Program-made: the position numbers and the translations under genes
Notes under the pieces: generated by a model
What the model was told of the DNA's origin: nothing
Databases searched by the model: none
The model's input: only the letters and a program-made list of their open reading frames with translations
Source of the DNA: an uncultured Bacteroidaceae bacterium
Lineage (GTDB): Bacteria > Bacteroidota > Bacteroidia > Bacteroidales > Bacteroidaceae
Length of the DNA stretch: 64,000 nt
Assembly: GCA_944320785.1 (NCBI GenBank)
Contig: CALUIR010000005.1
Coordinates: 22,080 to 86,079 of the forward strand
Direction of reading: 5' to 3'
Part shown: one piece after another, positions 27,696 through 36,585 of the stretch
How positions within the stretch are numbered: position 1 is the stretch's first letter
Layout of the letters: the number at the start of each line of letters is the position of its first letter

Positions 27696-29248
27696 GGTTG
27701 TCTCTTTTTGAAGTGAATGATTCCGCTCTTGCGCAGGGTGAGCATGCCGCCTGCATTGTTGCCCATCAGGTCGCCCTTGTCGAAGGCAAACGAGGCGGTG
27801 GCCTGCCATCCTTCCAAGCGGCGGGGGGAATAAGTGGCTTCTACCAGCATGGACACGTTGCGCTTGATGTCCAGGTAAGGTTCGGCATAAGTGCCCCAGT
27901 TGCGGGTATGCGAGAGGAGGATGCGGTAATGCACCTCGTCAGTGGGGTCGCCTTTGAGGGCGATGTGGTGCGACTTCGTGCGGTTTCCTTTGAAGCGGAT
28001 GGTGCCGTCGTCGTTGTAAATGGGGGAGAGGATGAGGGGGTTGCCTATCGCCTGTCCCCAATGTTGCCACCCGGTGAAGATGTTATGGTTATAATAGTTG
28101 TCGCGCCCGGATATTTGGTCGGGTATCTGCTCGGTGTCGTCGTGATAGACGGCGCCCGACTGTTCCCGCGTGCCAAGGTACTCATAGACGATGGCAGAGA
28201 CGAAGCGGTTCTTTGGCAAGGTGGCTTCGATGCCCGTCAGCCCGTCTTTCCAATAATATTGCGAGGGGATGATGGGCGGGAAGTAGGACCAGAAGTTGCC
28301 ATGCCCGAACTCGTCCACGTAGTCCTTCCAAGCATATTCGTCGATAATCATGGAGTGGTCCTCGAAGAAATGTTCATGATAGGCACGGAGCGTCCATGTC
28401 TTGAAATGCCAGGCGAGCGACACTTGCCAGCTGCCCAAGTGGTTGCCGTAGGCATTGGGATGCTCGCCGTCGGTGGAGTCGCTGCCCGAAGGGATGATGA
28501 CGCGCAGGAAGTCCACGAAGCGGTTGGGCATGTCGATGGGGCCGTCCGTGCCGGGGTAGGCGTATGCCTTGCCGCCGAACTGGGCGGCCATCTCCAATCC
28601 CCCTTCGAACACGAGAGGGAACTTGTCCTTGTTGCCGATGCGGCCGAAGAGCGATTTCGAGTGGTAGAGCGCGCCCTGCGTGTAGCGGTTCATGCCGCCG
28701 GTGAAGTCCTTTTGCCAGTCATCGTCGGTGAAGCGGCCATAGGCGATATGCCCCTTGAGGGCGAAGATGTGGCGCTTGCTGAGGTTGACGTACTCCGGCA
28801 CGCTGAGGCGCACTTGCGGGACGGGGCGGGCATTGTGGGAGAACGTCATGCCGCCGCTGCTCAGTTCCCCGTCCTTCAGTTCCATGGGACGCTCTTTGCT
28901 GCCAATGGACAGTTCCAGCCAGCGGTAGCGCAGGTCGAGGTAGGCTTGCTGCACGATGAAGGCGGAGGTGTTGCGCCACGCCCCCGCCAGATCCACGCCG
29001 AAAGCGTAGTCGAAGTATCCTTTCCTTTGGTAGTCGTGGAAGATGCCCGCCCGCACGTAGCCGTTGTTCCTTTCGATGGACGACAGGCCGTAGCGTCCGG
29101 CGTTCATCCACAGGGGCGTATGGTTGCCTCCGCTGAGGGTGGCCGCCGCTTCGGCGTTGTAGCGCAGGCTCCATCCCTCTTGCTCCTGTGCGGGCAGTGC
29201 CGCCGCAAGGGCGAGCAGGGCGGTTGCGGTGATGTCTCTTAGGTTCAT
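27692..29248 (-). CDS. Wzi-family capsule assembly outer-membrane protein
   Basis: 518-residue predicted outer-membrane beta barrel with signal peptide (MNLRDITATALLALAAALPA). Family features: LRYNAEAAATLSGGNHTPLW near the N-terminus, alternating strands throughout, IGSKERPMELKDGELSSGGM, and a last strand ending in Phe/Lys. Wzi attaches capsular polysaccharide to the cell surface in Proteobacteria; Bacteroidetes homologues occur near surface polysaccharide loci. Divergent from the 1159-residue T9SS cargo. A -7 box lies at 29275-29282. Confidence 0.88.
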   Translation of the reverse strand: MNLRDITATALLALAAALPAQEQEGWSLRYNAEAAATLSGGNHTPLWMNAGRYGLSSIERNNGYVRAGIFHDYQRKGYFDYAFGVDLAGAWRNTSAFIVQQAYLDLRYRWLELSIGSKERPMELKDGELSSGGMTFSHNARPVPQVRLSVPEYVNLSKRHIFALKGHIAYGRFTDDDWQKDFTGGMNRYTQGALYHSKSLFGRIGNKDKFPLVFEGGLEMAAQFGGKAYAYPGTDGPIDMPNRFVDFLRVIIPSGSDSTDGEHPNAYGNHLGSWQVSLAWHFKTWTLRAYHEHFFEDHSMIIDEYAWKDYVDEFGHGNFWSYFPPIIPSQYYWKDGLTGIEATLPKNRFVSAIVYEYLGTREQSGAVYHDDTEQIPDQISGRDNYYNHNIFTGWQHWGQAIGNPLILSPIYNDDGTIRFKGNRTKSHHIALKGDPTDEVHYRILLSHTRNWGTYAEPYLDIKRNVSMLVEATYSPRRLEGWQATASFAFDKGDLMGNNAGGMLTLRKSGIIHFKKRQP

Positions 29249-29274
29249 GTGCCGTTATGTTGTGGTTCGCGGCG

Positions 29275-29282
29275 CAAAGATA
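29275..29282 (-). promoter_or_regulatory. -7 element for wzi
   Basis: Minus-strand TATCTTTG about 26 nt upstream of the ATG at 29248, with a CTTG at 29305-29302 at 19-nt spacing. Confidence 0.55.
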
Positions 29283-29365
29283 CGACAATTTGCCGGGCGG
29301 GCAAGGGGGAGCGGGATGATAAGTTAAAGAATCTTCCTTGTGTTGGGATTAAAAACCTCAAGATG

Positions 29366-29397
29366 TTTGGATATGTTAATATCCCATCCTAACTTTG
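29366..29397 (+). promoter_or_regulatory. Promoter of the large T9SS cargo gene
   Basis: TTTG 29366-29369, 20 nt, TAACTTTG 29390-29397; the ATG is 39 nt further on. A full consensus match. Confidence 0.7.
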
Positions 29398-29436
29398 GCG
29401 GCATATTATAATAGGTAAAACTTTAGAGTTACAGGA

Positions 29437-32400
29437 ATGAAAAGGAAATGGTTATTGTGGCTTTGCCTTGCGCTGATGGCCGGGGCAGGCAGTGCTGCCC
29501 CGCTGACGATAAGGGTGGTCGATGCCTTCGGGCATCCTTGCCCCGGCATTGAGGCAGAGGTCTTGGTTGGATGGCAGTCCCAAGGACGCATCATGACGGA
29601 TGCAGATGGTTGCCTTACTGTTGAAGCAGAACCTTCTGATTATGGCATTGCTGTCAAGGCTTATCTTATTAGCGATGCTGCACGGCAATGCGATATTGGT
29701 GGTTGGGACGGCAGCCCGGATGTGGTGGACGCGCCGTTGGAGCGGACCCTGTGCGTGGGCTTCACCCGCTCCGGGAGGCCGGAGGACGTGCCGGCAGGGG
29801 ATGCCGTTATCCGTCTTGAGGATGATTGGGATACCTACAATGTCTCCATACCGGAGTTGTCCACCCGCCATTACCTCTTGTCTGTGGGAGTGGATGCCCC
29901 CGAAGTGTCGTGGCAGATGACAAGCCCGGTGGCCGCGATGGAGGAAGTGAAGATGGAGGATGCCATGGAGGCGGACTTCCCGCCGGTGGATCTCGATCGC
30001 TACATGGCCGACATGCCCGGAGGAGTGGGAACCTTCTCCTTTATGCTGACAGCGCCGGACGGCACGCATCCCCAAGGGCTGACCTTTAGCCTGAAGAAGG
30101 AAGATTCCTTTGCGCAGGCATTTGCCAACTTCACCTACCAGCCGGGGGCGGATGGTTCTTACGTCATGACGGTGCCGCAAGGGGAATATTGCTTGACATG
30201 CACCGGCCATGGCGTGCTGAGCGGTGTGCAGGCCGACCTCGACGGCGATGGCACGTCGGAAACGCCCTGCGTGGCGCCGCCCGACACTCGCTTTGTCATC
30301 GACGGCACGCACCGCGTGGCATCCGTGCATCACGACTATGCCCAAGCCGCCACCCTTGAGGTGGCATTCAGCGGGGCGATGCCGGAATTCTATCCCCGCC
30401 TGAACTTCCATGACATGTCGCCCGACGCGGAAGGCCGCCTCACAGCCGTGGCCTTGCCGGGCGACTACCGTTGGGAGATGTACATGGACCTCTATACGTT
30501 AGAGTTCCCGTCTTCGCAGTACTATCGTAGCACGGTGGTGCCAGGGACGAACCATCTCGACATCGACCTGTCGCAACTGTTCGCCTTCCGCAAGGTGACT
30601 ATCGTGCCGCTGCCGTCGCATACCTATTACGAAGCGGAGGCCGATGGTAACGAGATGGAGTACGTGGAGGAGGAAGGCATCCTGCTGGGATGCTATGCCC
30701 GCGACGGCGGCGGCGACGGCCCCGCCACGGCCACGGTGCAGCCGGGCAACGGCTGGCCGCTGACGGTGAAGTTCGACGAGGCGGGGTGCGCCACGGCATC
30801 GTTTGCCGACTACCACCGCCTGACCGTGGAGATGACCTCCGACGTGGATGCCTACTTGAGCAGCTGGAGGGTCGTCCTCTCCCCATCGGAATACGTCGAT
30901 GGCGACAACGAGGTGTATCTCCCCGACGGGCAATATAACGTCCGCCTTACCGTCACGAACGATGAGGGTGCCGTGAGGGAAGACTACAGTTGCTTTGCCA
31001 CGGCCACTATCGACGGCGGGGACGCGCACTTAGTGTACCACTACGACCCGGCGAAGCTCCATGAGGTGTCCTTTGCCTACCAGACGGAGGACGGCGAGGC
31101 TGTGGAGACTTCTTATATAGACGCGTGGGTGACGGACGGCACATTCGATTACGCGCTGCGTGGCACCAATCCCCTGACCTTGCCGGACGGGGACTACCGC
31201 CTGGACGGCATCCTGGAGTACGGCTACACGGCAGACGGCACGCCGATCGACCGGGTGAAGGTAGAGGCCGCGTTCACCGTGGCGGGCGAGGACCTGCAGG
31301 TGACGGCCACTTGCCCCGGACTGGCACGTGTGCGCTTCCTGACGGGCGGCGACCTCGTCGGGGAAGGGCTGAGCATACGGGGCGTGCAGTTGCAGTGCCA
31401 AGGCAAATCATATCACAGCACAGACCATAGCGCAACCGTTTACGACAACAGCCCCGTGGCCGTCTATCTCCCCTTGGGTAAATATTACCTGACCGGCAAC
31501 GCTTTCACGAACGACGGCGGCAGCCCGGTGTACCTCCCCTTCGGCCCGGTGCCGTTTGCCGTGGAGGCGGCTGGCGACACCACGCTCGTGTTCAACCGCG
31601 AGGATTACCGTCTTGTCACCTTTGCCGGGGCGGACGGCAACGCCTTCCCCCTCGACCAATACGGGCTTGCCCTGAAGTCGGCGGGCGGCAATAAGTTGTA
31701 CAGCCTTAACGAGCCTTCGCCGGACATGGCTTTCCTGTTGCCGGACGGGAATTACATCGCAACCCTCTCCCGCTACGGCGACGCAGGCGGGCAGGATGCC
31801 TTCTTCTCCGTGGAGGGCGAGGACACGGAAGTGGCGTTGGGCTACCGCACGCCGCAGGAGCGCGAAGTGACGGTGGAGGTGCAGGGCTGCCCGGAGCGGG
31901 ACATCACCATCATTCTTGAAACGGAAGACTTCGCTGGTTCCGTGTGGCTGTCGCCCTACGTGGACGGCGACGGCAACGCCACGGCGCGCACCCTGCTGGC
32001 CGACGGCACCTATCCCTACAACATCCCCGGCACGTCGGTGAACGGCCTCCTCACGGTGGAGAGCGACACCACCTTCACCTTCGACCTCTCGCGCCTGCGC
32101 CGCACCAGCATCTTCTTTGCCGACGCGGAGGGTAACCCGGAGAAAGAGGAGGAGGGCGTGGAAGGCTCCATCGTCCTCTACCGCGACGGGCAGTTCGCCA
32201 AGTGGGGCGGCGTGGCGGACTGCCTCCTGGAGGAAGGCACGTATGACGTTTGGGCATGGCGCACCGGGCGCAAGCCCGTCACGGTGCAGATTGAAGTGGT
32301 GGCCGACGGAGGCCGCTTCCCCATCCACTTTGCCGAGGAAGGCTTGGGCGGCGCATACACGGTGGTGTTCGTCTCGCCCGTCGCCCTGCCCGGCCACGTG

Positions 32401-32916
32401 ACGGTGCCGGCCCTGTCGCAGCCGCCCCTGCCCCTGGTGGTCGGCAATGAAGAAGGCGAATGGACGATGGCCTGGTGCTATGAAGTGCCGGAAGGGGTTT
32501 ATGATTACACCTTCGAACTGGCAGGGGGAGAGACGGCCGCCGGGACCTTCACCGTGTCGCCGGAGGAAGCCGACGAGGACCGCACGGTATATGTATGGTA
32601 CGACCACCGCAACGTGGCCGAGAGCCTCTATCCCGCCCTCGGCATCGAGGCGTTGCCCGCAGGCGGGGCAGTGGAAGGCATGCCGTTCACCGTGTGGCCC
32701 GTGCCGGCTGATGAGTGGCTGCACGTGCGCGGGAACGGCGTGGAAGGCACATGGGCGTTCACCCTGTACGCCGTGGACGGCACTGCCGTGTCTGCCGGGC
32801 ATACGGACGAGGGCGGCAACGCCGACCTCCCCGTCGGCCACCTGCGCCCGGGCATCTACCTCCTCTCCTTGCACAACGGCCTGTCGCGCCACGTGGTGAA
32901 AGCCATCGTGCGCTGA
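29437..32916 (+). CDS. Large T9SS-secreted protein made of about ten tandem beta-sandwich-like repeats
   Basis: 1159 residues. A signal peptide (MKRKWLLWLCLALMAGAGSA) is followed by a first unit like a carboxypeptidase-regulatory/Ig-like fold (PLTIRVVDAFGHPCPGIEAE). Then the motif [LV]-P-x-G-x-Y recurs near residues 245, 339, 494, 581, 678, 767, 854, 930 and 1017 (for example LPDGDYRL, LPDGNYIA, LADGTYPY, LEEGTYDV), about 76-97 residues apart, each preceded by an R-x-V-x-F-x-x-x-x-G-like strand. The last 80 residues (FTVWPVPADEWLHVRG to RHVVKAIVR) are a T9SS type A sorting domain. No catalytic motif is seen, so a structural or adhesive surface role is inferred. Markedly GC-rich compared with 24480-26090. 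Confidence 0.8.
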   Translation: MKRKWLLWLCLALMAGAGSAAPLTIRVVDAFGHPCPGIEAEVLVGWQSQGRIMTDADGCLTVEAEPSDYGIAVKAYLISDAARQCDIGGWDGSPDVVDAPLERTLCVGFTRSGRPEDVPAGDAVIRLEDDWDTYNVSIPELSTRHYLLSVGVDAPEVSWQMTSPVAAMEEVKMEDAMEADFPPVDLDRYMADMPGGVGTFSFMLTAPDGTHPQGLTFSLKKEDSFAQAFANFTYQPGADGSYVMTVPQGEYCLTCTGHGVLSGVQADLDGDGTSETPCVAPPDTRFVIDGTHRVASVHHDYAQAATLEVAFSGAMPEFYPRLNFHDMSPDAEGRLTAVALPGDYRWEMYMDLYTLEFPSSQYYRSTVVPGTNHLDIDLSQLFAFRKVTIVPLPSHTYYEAEADGNEMEYVEEEGILLGCYARDGGGDGPATATVQPGNGWPLTVKFDEAGCATASFADYHRLTVEMTSDVDAYLSSWRVVLSPSEYVDGDNEVYLPDGQYNVRLTVTNDEGAVREDYSCFATATIDGGDAHLVYHYDPAKLHEVSFAYQTEDGEAVETSYIDAWVTDGTFDYALRGTNPLTLPDGDYRLDGILEYGYTADGTPIDRVKVEAAFTVAGEDLQVTATCPGLARVRFLTGGDLVGEGLSIRGVQLQCQGKSYHSTDHSATVYDNSPVAVYLPLGKYYLTGNAFTNDGGSPVYLPFGPVPFAVEAAGDTTLVFNREDYRLVTFAGADGNAFPLDQYGLALKSAGGNKLYSLNEPSPDMAFLLPDGNYIATLSRYGDAGGQDAFFSVEGEDTEVALGYRTPQEREVTVEVQGCPERDITIILETEDFAGSVWLSPYVDGDGNATARTLLADGTYPYNIPGTSVNGLLTVESDTTFTFDLSRLRRTSIFFADAEGNPEKEEEGVEGSIVLYRDGQFAKWGGVADCLLEEGTYDVWAWRTGRKPVTVQIEVVADGGRFPIHFAEEGLGGAYTVVFVSPVALPGHVTVPALSQPPLPLVVGNEEGEWTMAWCYEVPEGVYDYTFELAGGETAAGTFTVSPEEADEDRTVYVWYDHRNVAESLYPALGIEALPAGGAVEGMPFTVWPVPADEWLHVRGNGVEGTWAFTLYAVDGTAVSAGHTDEGGNADLPVGHLRPGIYLLSLHNGLSRHVVKAIVR

Positions 32917-32933
32917 CCGCCGTGCCTACACAC

Positions 32934-32973
32934 AGCAGCCCCGCATCGGCCCGATGGCCGGTGCGGGGCTGCT
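32934..32973. terminator. Strong hairpin between convergent genes
   Basis: 18-bp arms (32934-32951 and 32956-32973, one mismatch) with a 4-nt CGAT loop lie 17 nt after the T9SS cargo stop and 28 nt after the HU-like stop on the other strand. T-tracts are weak, but the position suits bidirectional termination. Confidence 0.6.
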
Positions 32974-33001
32974 TGCGTTCCGGTGCGCGGGCTTGCGCCC
33001 C

Positions 33002-33418
33002 TTACTTCCCCTCGCCGCCGTCCTTGCGGGCCAGCGACTGCGCCGACACGTAGGTGGCCTTGTCCAGCTCCTGCTGGAAGCTCTGGTCGTAGGCCACGTG
33101 CATGGCCAGCTTGCGGATGCGGGCAGGCACGGCTTCCTCCTCCGTGGCCGCCCCCTCGCACTGGATGGTGGGGTAGAAGTAGGCCCAGTCGCCCAGGCGC
33201 ACCATGCGCCCTTCCAGGAGGTTGCGCAGGACGACCTTGCGCAGCAGCGAGATGGCCATCTCCGCCTCCTTGGGGTTGAGCGTGGTCTCGTCGGCAATCT
33301 GGCGGGCCACTTCGGCCTCGCTCACCATGCCCACGGTCTTGCAGTACAGGTACCATTTTGCGCCCTCGCCGGGCTTCGTCGGCGTTTTCCGCGCCAGCTT
33401 GTTGTAGATGATTGGCAT
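33002..33418 (-). CDS. HU/HIG-type DNA-binding protein
   Basis: 138 residues from ATG 33418 (MPIIYNKLARKTPTKPGEGA). Bacteroidetes have HU-like proteins whose N-terminus reads like this; here the HU core follows (VSEAEVARQIADETTLNPKE, then AISLLRKVVLRNLLEGRMVR and LGDWAYFYPTIQCEG, about 31-85). The C-terminal 50 residues are a variable tail. It probably binds DNA non-specifically in the nucleoid. A longer in-frame ORF to 33493 exists but lacks family similarity. Stands alone beside the G-rich array. Confidence 0.82.
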   Translation of the reverse strand: MPIIYNKLARKTPTKPGEGAKWYLYCKTVGMVSEAEVARQIADETTLNPKEAEMAISLLRKVVLRNLLEGRMVRLGDWAYFYPTIQCEGAATEEEAVPARIRKLAMHVAYDQSFQQELDKATYVSAQSLARKDGGEGK

Positions 33419-33599
33419 ATCGTGTGGTATTAAAGGGTTGGCAATCGTTTCGTCTCTGCGGGCAAAGCTAACGTTTTGCCGGGAGGCGCGCAAATATGAC
33501 GGCGGGAATTTCGCCTTGCGCGTCGTTTTTTTTCAGGGGAAGGCACGGAGGGCGGGGGAGGGCGCGCAAGGTGGCGGCCGGAGGATGCTTGCCGTGGAT
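33419..33599. other. Leader of the HU-like gene and flank of the repeat block
   Basis: No gene seen. A minus-strand GCTTTG occurs near 33464-33469, but it is not a full TAnnTTTG. Confidence 0.3.
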
Positions 33600-33835
33600 G
33601 CCGACCCAACATGTCGGGGGCATGTTGGGGGTACATGATGGGGGTGCAGTGGGGGTACATGTACCCTCACCATAGGGGGAACATGTACCCTCCCCCTTGT
33701 GGGAACATGTTGGGGGGGCATAGGGGGAACATGTACCCTCCCCCTTGGGGGAACATGTTGGGGGGCATAGGGGGAACATGTACCCTCCCACGTTGGGGTA
33801 CATGATGGGTCTGGATGAGGGGACATGTACCCTCC
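33600..33835. repeat. G-rich ACATGT-centred tandem array
   Basis: Three near-identical units start at 33672, 33720 and 33767 (spacing 48 and 47; CATAGGGGGAACATGTACCC followed by TCCCCCTTG and a second AACATGTTGGGGGG block). Before and after them are related shorter pieces, including a perfect 14-bp palindrome GGGTACATGTACCC at 33653-33666 and four G5 runs at 33616-33656. All six frames contain only low-complexity readings, so I regard it as non-coding. It lies between the HU-like gene and the 3' end of hydF. The remaining sequence to 33988 is GC-rich with no gene. Confidence 0.8.
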
Positions 33836-33988
33836 TGCGCCTCCTCCGCAAGGGCTTGCAGGGCATCTCCGGCACGGCACGGGGGATGCCTTGCCCTCCG
33901 TGGCGGCTGCGCGGACGGGGGCAGGGCACGCCTTTCCCCCGCCCTCAGGGGAGGGGCGGCCGGGCGCGGGGCTGACAAGATGTTTCGC

Positions 33989-35161
33989 TTACCACACCAT
34001 GCGGGGCAGGATGCCCTGCAGGCAGGCGATGGCCACGCCGTAGTTGGTGATGGGCACGCCTTGGGCGCGGGCCTGCCGGACGCGGGCCATGACGTGGGCG
34101 CGGTTGAACATGCAGGCGCCGCAGTGGATGACGAGGTCGTAGCCTTGCAGCCGCTCGGGGAACTCGTCGCCCGCCGCGATGTCGATGCGTAGCCCTTCGC
34201 CCGCGCGCTGGCGCAGCAGGCGGGGCAGTTGCACGCGGCCGATGTCCTCCTCCTGGGGGGCGTGCGCGCAGGCTTCGGCAATCAGCACGCGCCCGTCGGG
34301 GGGGAGGCTGCCGATGGCCTTCGCGCCTTGGAGGAAGGCGCCGATGTCGCCCTTGTAGCGGGCCATGAGGATGGAGAAGGAGGTGAGGCGGGCCTTGGCG
34401 GGCAGGCAGGCGGCCACCTCGCGGAAGGCCTGCGAGTCGGTGATGGTGAGGTCCGGCTGGCGGCGGAGGGCGGCGAGGGCCCCGCGCATCGTCTGCGGCG
34501 TGCAGCACAGGGCGTTGATGCCCGCCCCCATGAGTTCGCGCAGCACCTGCGACTGGGGCAGGATGAGCCTCCCCTTGGGGGCTTGCGCGTCCTGCGGCAT
34601 GACGAGCAGCACGGTGCCGCCCGGCTCCACGAGGTGGGCGGCGAGGGTGGCGTGCGCGTCGCGGCTTTCGGGGCGCAGCCTCGCGAGGGCGGCTATCACT
34701 TTGCCGATGCCTTTGCCGGTGAGGCTGTTGACGGGGACGAGCGGCACGCCTTCCCAGGCGTGGTTCTCGAAGCCGTTGATGTACTTCGCGAAGGTGGCCA
34801 CGGCGATGAAGGGGATGCCCCGCTGCCGCAGCCCGGCGGCGCACCGGCGTTCCGTCTCCCCGTCCTCTCCTTGGGGGAAGGCGATGATGGCGATGTCGGC
34901 CTTGCCGAGGGCCCGGAGCGTGTGTTCCTTGCGCAGCGGGCCGAGGGGGCTCGTGTCGTCCAGCCCCGGCGTGTCGATGAGGAGGCACGCCCCCAGGTGG
35001 GGCAGTTCCACGGCCTTGGCCACGGGGTCGGTGGTGGTGCCGGCCTGGGGGGAGGCGATGGCCACCGGCTGCCCGGCGATGGCGTTGGCGAGGGTGGACT
35101 TGCCGGCGTTGCATCGGCCTAATATCACGATGTGCGTGCGTTCTGAGTTGGGTGTGTCCAT
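33989..35161 (-). CDS. hydF: [FeFe]-hydrogenase maturation GTPase HydF
   Basis: Scaffold GTPase on which the 2Fe subcluster of the H-cluster is completed and passed to apo-HydA; cytosolic. 390 residues from ATG 35161. Seen: P-loop GRCNAGKST (about 15-23), G2/G3 regions AGTTTDPVAKAVEL and DTPGLDD, and the C-terminal [4Fe-4S] ligands in EACAHAP (CxH) and HCGACMFNR (CxxC). A much longer open frame continues upstream but overlaps hydG in another frame. It is the last gene of hydE-hydG-hydF on the minus strand; the gap to hydG is 11 nt. Confidence 0.93.
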   Translation of the reverse strand: MDTPNSERTHIVILGRCNAGKSTLANAIAGQPVAIASPQAGTTTDPVAKAVELPHLGACLLIDTPGLDDTSPLGPLRKEHTLRALGKADIAIIAFPQGEDGETERRCAAGLRQRGIPFIAVATFAKYINGFENHAWEGVPLVPVNSLTGKGIGKVIAALARLRPESRDAHATLAAHLVEPGGTVLLVMPQDAQAPKGRLILPQSQVLRELMGAGINALCCTPQTMRGALAALRRQPDLTITDSQAFREVAACLPAKARLTSFSILMARYKGDIGAFLQGAKAIGSLPPDGRVLIAEACAHAPQEEDIGRVQLPRLLRQRAGEGLRIDIAAGDEFPERLQGYDLVIHCGACMFNRAHVMARVRQARAQGVPITNYGVAIACLQGILPRMVW

Positions 35162-35172
35162 GGCGTCAGGTT

Positions 35173-36585
35173 TTAGAAGCGGAAGTCCCTTGCCCCGGCG
35201 GCGATGGCGTCCAGCCGGCGGCGCGCCGCCTCGCGCACGGCGGCCGAGGGCAGTCCTTCCAGTTCGCGGTTGATGGCTTGCAGCGCCTTCTCCCGCGTGG
35301 CGGGCGAGGCGTAGTCCATGGCGTATTCCATGAGGGTGAGCAGGGCGTTGGGGGTGCAGCATGCGGCGATTTTGCCCGTCTTGGCCAAGGCCATGAAGCG
35401 GTCGCCGGTGCGCCCCTCGCGGTAGCAGGCGGTGCAGAAGCTGGGGATGCAGCCGAGGCCGAGCAGCCAGGCCGCCACCTCGTCGAGGGTGCGGCGGTCG
35501 CTGATGTCGAACTGGGCGGAGCCTTCGCCGCCTCCTTGGGCATAGCCGCCTACCGTGGTGCGCGACCCCCCGCTGATTTGCGACACGCCGAGTTCGATGG
35601 CGCGGCGGCGGGTGGCTTCCCCCTCGCGGGTGGAGACAATCATCCCCGTGTAGGGGACGGCCACGCGCAGCAGGGCCACGATGCGGCAGAACAGTTCGTC
35701 GGGGACGGCGTGGGGGAACAGGGCGGGGTCGATGTCGTCCGCCGGGCAGATGCGCGGCACGCTGATGGTGTGCGGCCCCACGCCGAAGGCCGCCTCCAGG
35801 TGTTCGGCGTGCAGGAGCAGCCCCGCCAGGTCGTAGCGGCAGGAACTGAGGCCGAACAGCACGCCGAGGCCCACGTCGTCGATGCCCCCCTGCATGGCGC
35901 GGTCCATGGCCTCGGTGTGCCAGGCGTAGTCGCCCTTGGGGCCGCGCGGGTGTAGCCTGAGGTAGTTCTCCCGGTGGTAGGTCTCCTGGAAGAGGATGTA
36001 GGTGCCGATGCCCGCCTCCTTCAGTTGCCGGTAGCTGTCCACGGTGGTGGCGGCGATGTTCACGTTCACCCTCCGTATGGCCCCGTTGCGGTGGCGCACG
36101 GAGTAGATGGTGCGGATGGACTCCAGGATGTAGCCGAGGGGGTTGTTCTTCGGGTCTTCGCCCGCCTCGATGGCGAGCCGCTTGTGTCCCATGTCTTGCA
36201 GGGCCGCCACTTCGCGGCGTATCTCCTCTTGGGTGAGCTTGCGGCGGGGGATGCCTTTGTTCTGGGCATGGTAGGGGCAATAGGTGCAGCTGTTGACGCA
36301 GTAGTTGGAGAGGTACAGCGGGGCGAACAGGACGATGCGGTTGCCGTACAGCGTCTCCTTGATGCGGCGGGCCAGCGCATAGATTTGTCCCCACACTTCG
36401 GGGTCGGCGCAGGCCAGCAGCACGGATGCTTCGCGGTGGTCCAGCCCCTTGCAGCGGGCGGCCTTGCGCAGGATGCCATTGATGAGCGGGCGGTTGGCGC
36501 GGTTCTCGTCGGCGTAGGCCAGCGTGTCGAGTATCTCTTGGTGGCAGATGAACTCCTCTGCCTTTCCGGATGCAGGTTTATACAT
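35173..36585 (-). CDS. hydG: [FeFe]-hydrogenase maturase, radical SAM tyrosine lyase HydG
   Basis: Radical-SAM enzyme that cleaves tyrosine to give the CO and CN ligands of the H-cluster. 470 residues, normal length. The SAM cluster motif is CVNSCTYCPYH (CxxxCxxC, about 96-106) and the second cluster motif is FCTACYREGRTGDRF with the third Cys in KIAACC (about 385-415). Also GVGPHTISVPRICPADD and GGSRTTVGGYAQGGGEGSAQ, typical HydG segments. Its start overlaps the end of hydE by 8 bp, so the two are translationally coupled. Confidence 0.95.
   Translation of the reverse strand: MYKPASGKAEEFICHQEILDTLAYADENRANRPLINGILRKAARCKGLDHREASVLLACADPEVWGQIYALARRIKETLYGNRIVLFAPLYLSNYCVNSCTYCPYHAQNKGIPRRKLTQEEIRREVAALQDMGHKRLAIEAGEDPKNNPLGYILESIRTIYSVRHRNGAIRRVNVNIAATTVDSYRQLKEAGIGTYILFQETYHRENYLRLHPRGPKGDYAWHTEAMDRAMQGGIDDVGLGVLFGLSSCRYDLAGLLLHAEHLEAAFGVGPHTISVPRICPADDIDPALFPHAVPDELFCRIVALLRVAVPYTGMIVSTREGEATRRRAIELGVSQISGGSRTTVGGYAQGGGEGSAQFDISDRRTLDEVAAWLLGLGCIPSFCTACYREGRTGDRFMALAKTGKIAACCTPNALLTLMEYAMDYASPATREKALQAINRELEGLPSAAVREAARRRLDAIAAGARDFRF

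Noticed and set aside
27698-29242. 514-codon open frame on the plus strand across wzi
   Set aside because: It is antisense to a clear Wzi-family gene, has no family-like sequence, and reflects the high GC at third positions.
31408-32892. 494-codon open frame antisense to the T9SS repeat protein
   Set aside because: Low-complexity His/Arg/Val-rich product; the plus-strand gene has a promoter, a signal peptide and a sorting domain.
33600-33835. CRISPR array
   Set aside because: Repeat units are contiguous with only short variable bases; no spacers of even length and no cas genes.
33989-36394. 801-codon frame that would fuse hydF to an upstream protein
   Set aside because: Only the last 390 codons are HydF; the upstream part is Arg/His/Pro-rich and overlaps hydG in another frame.
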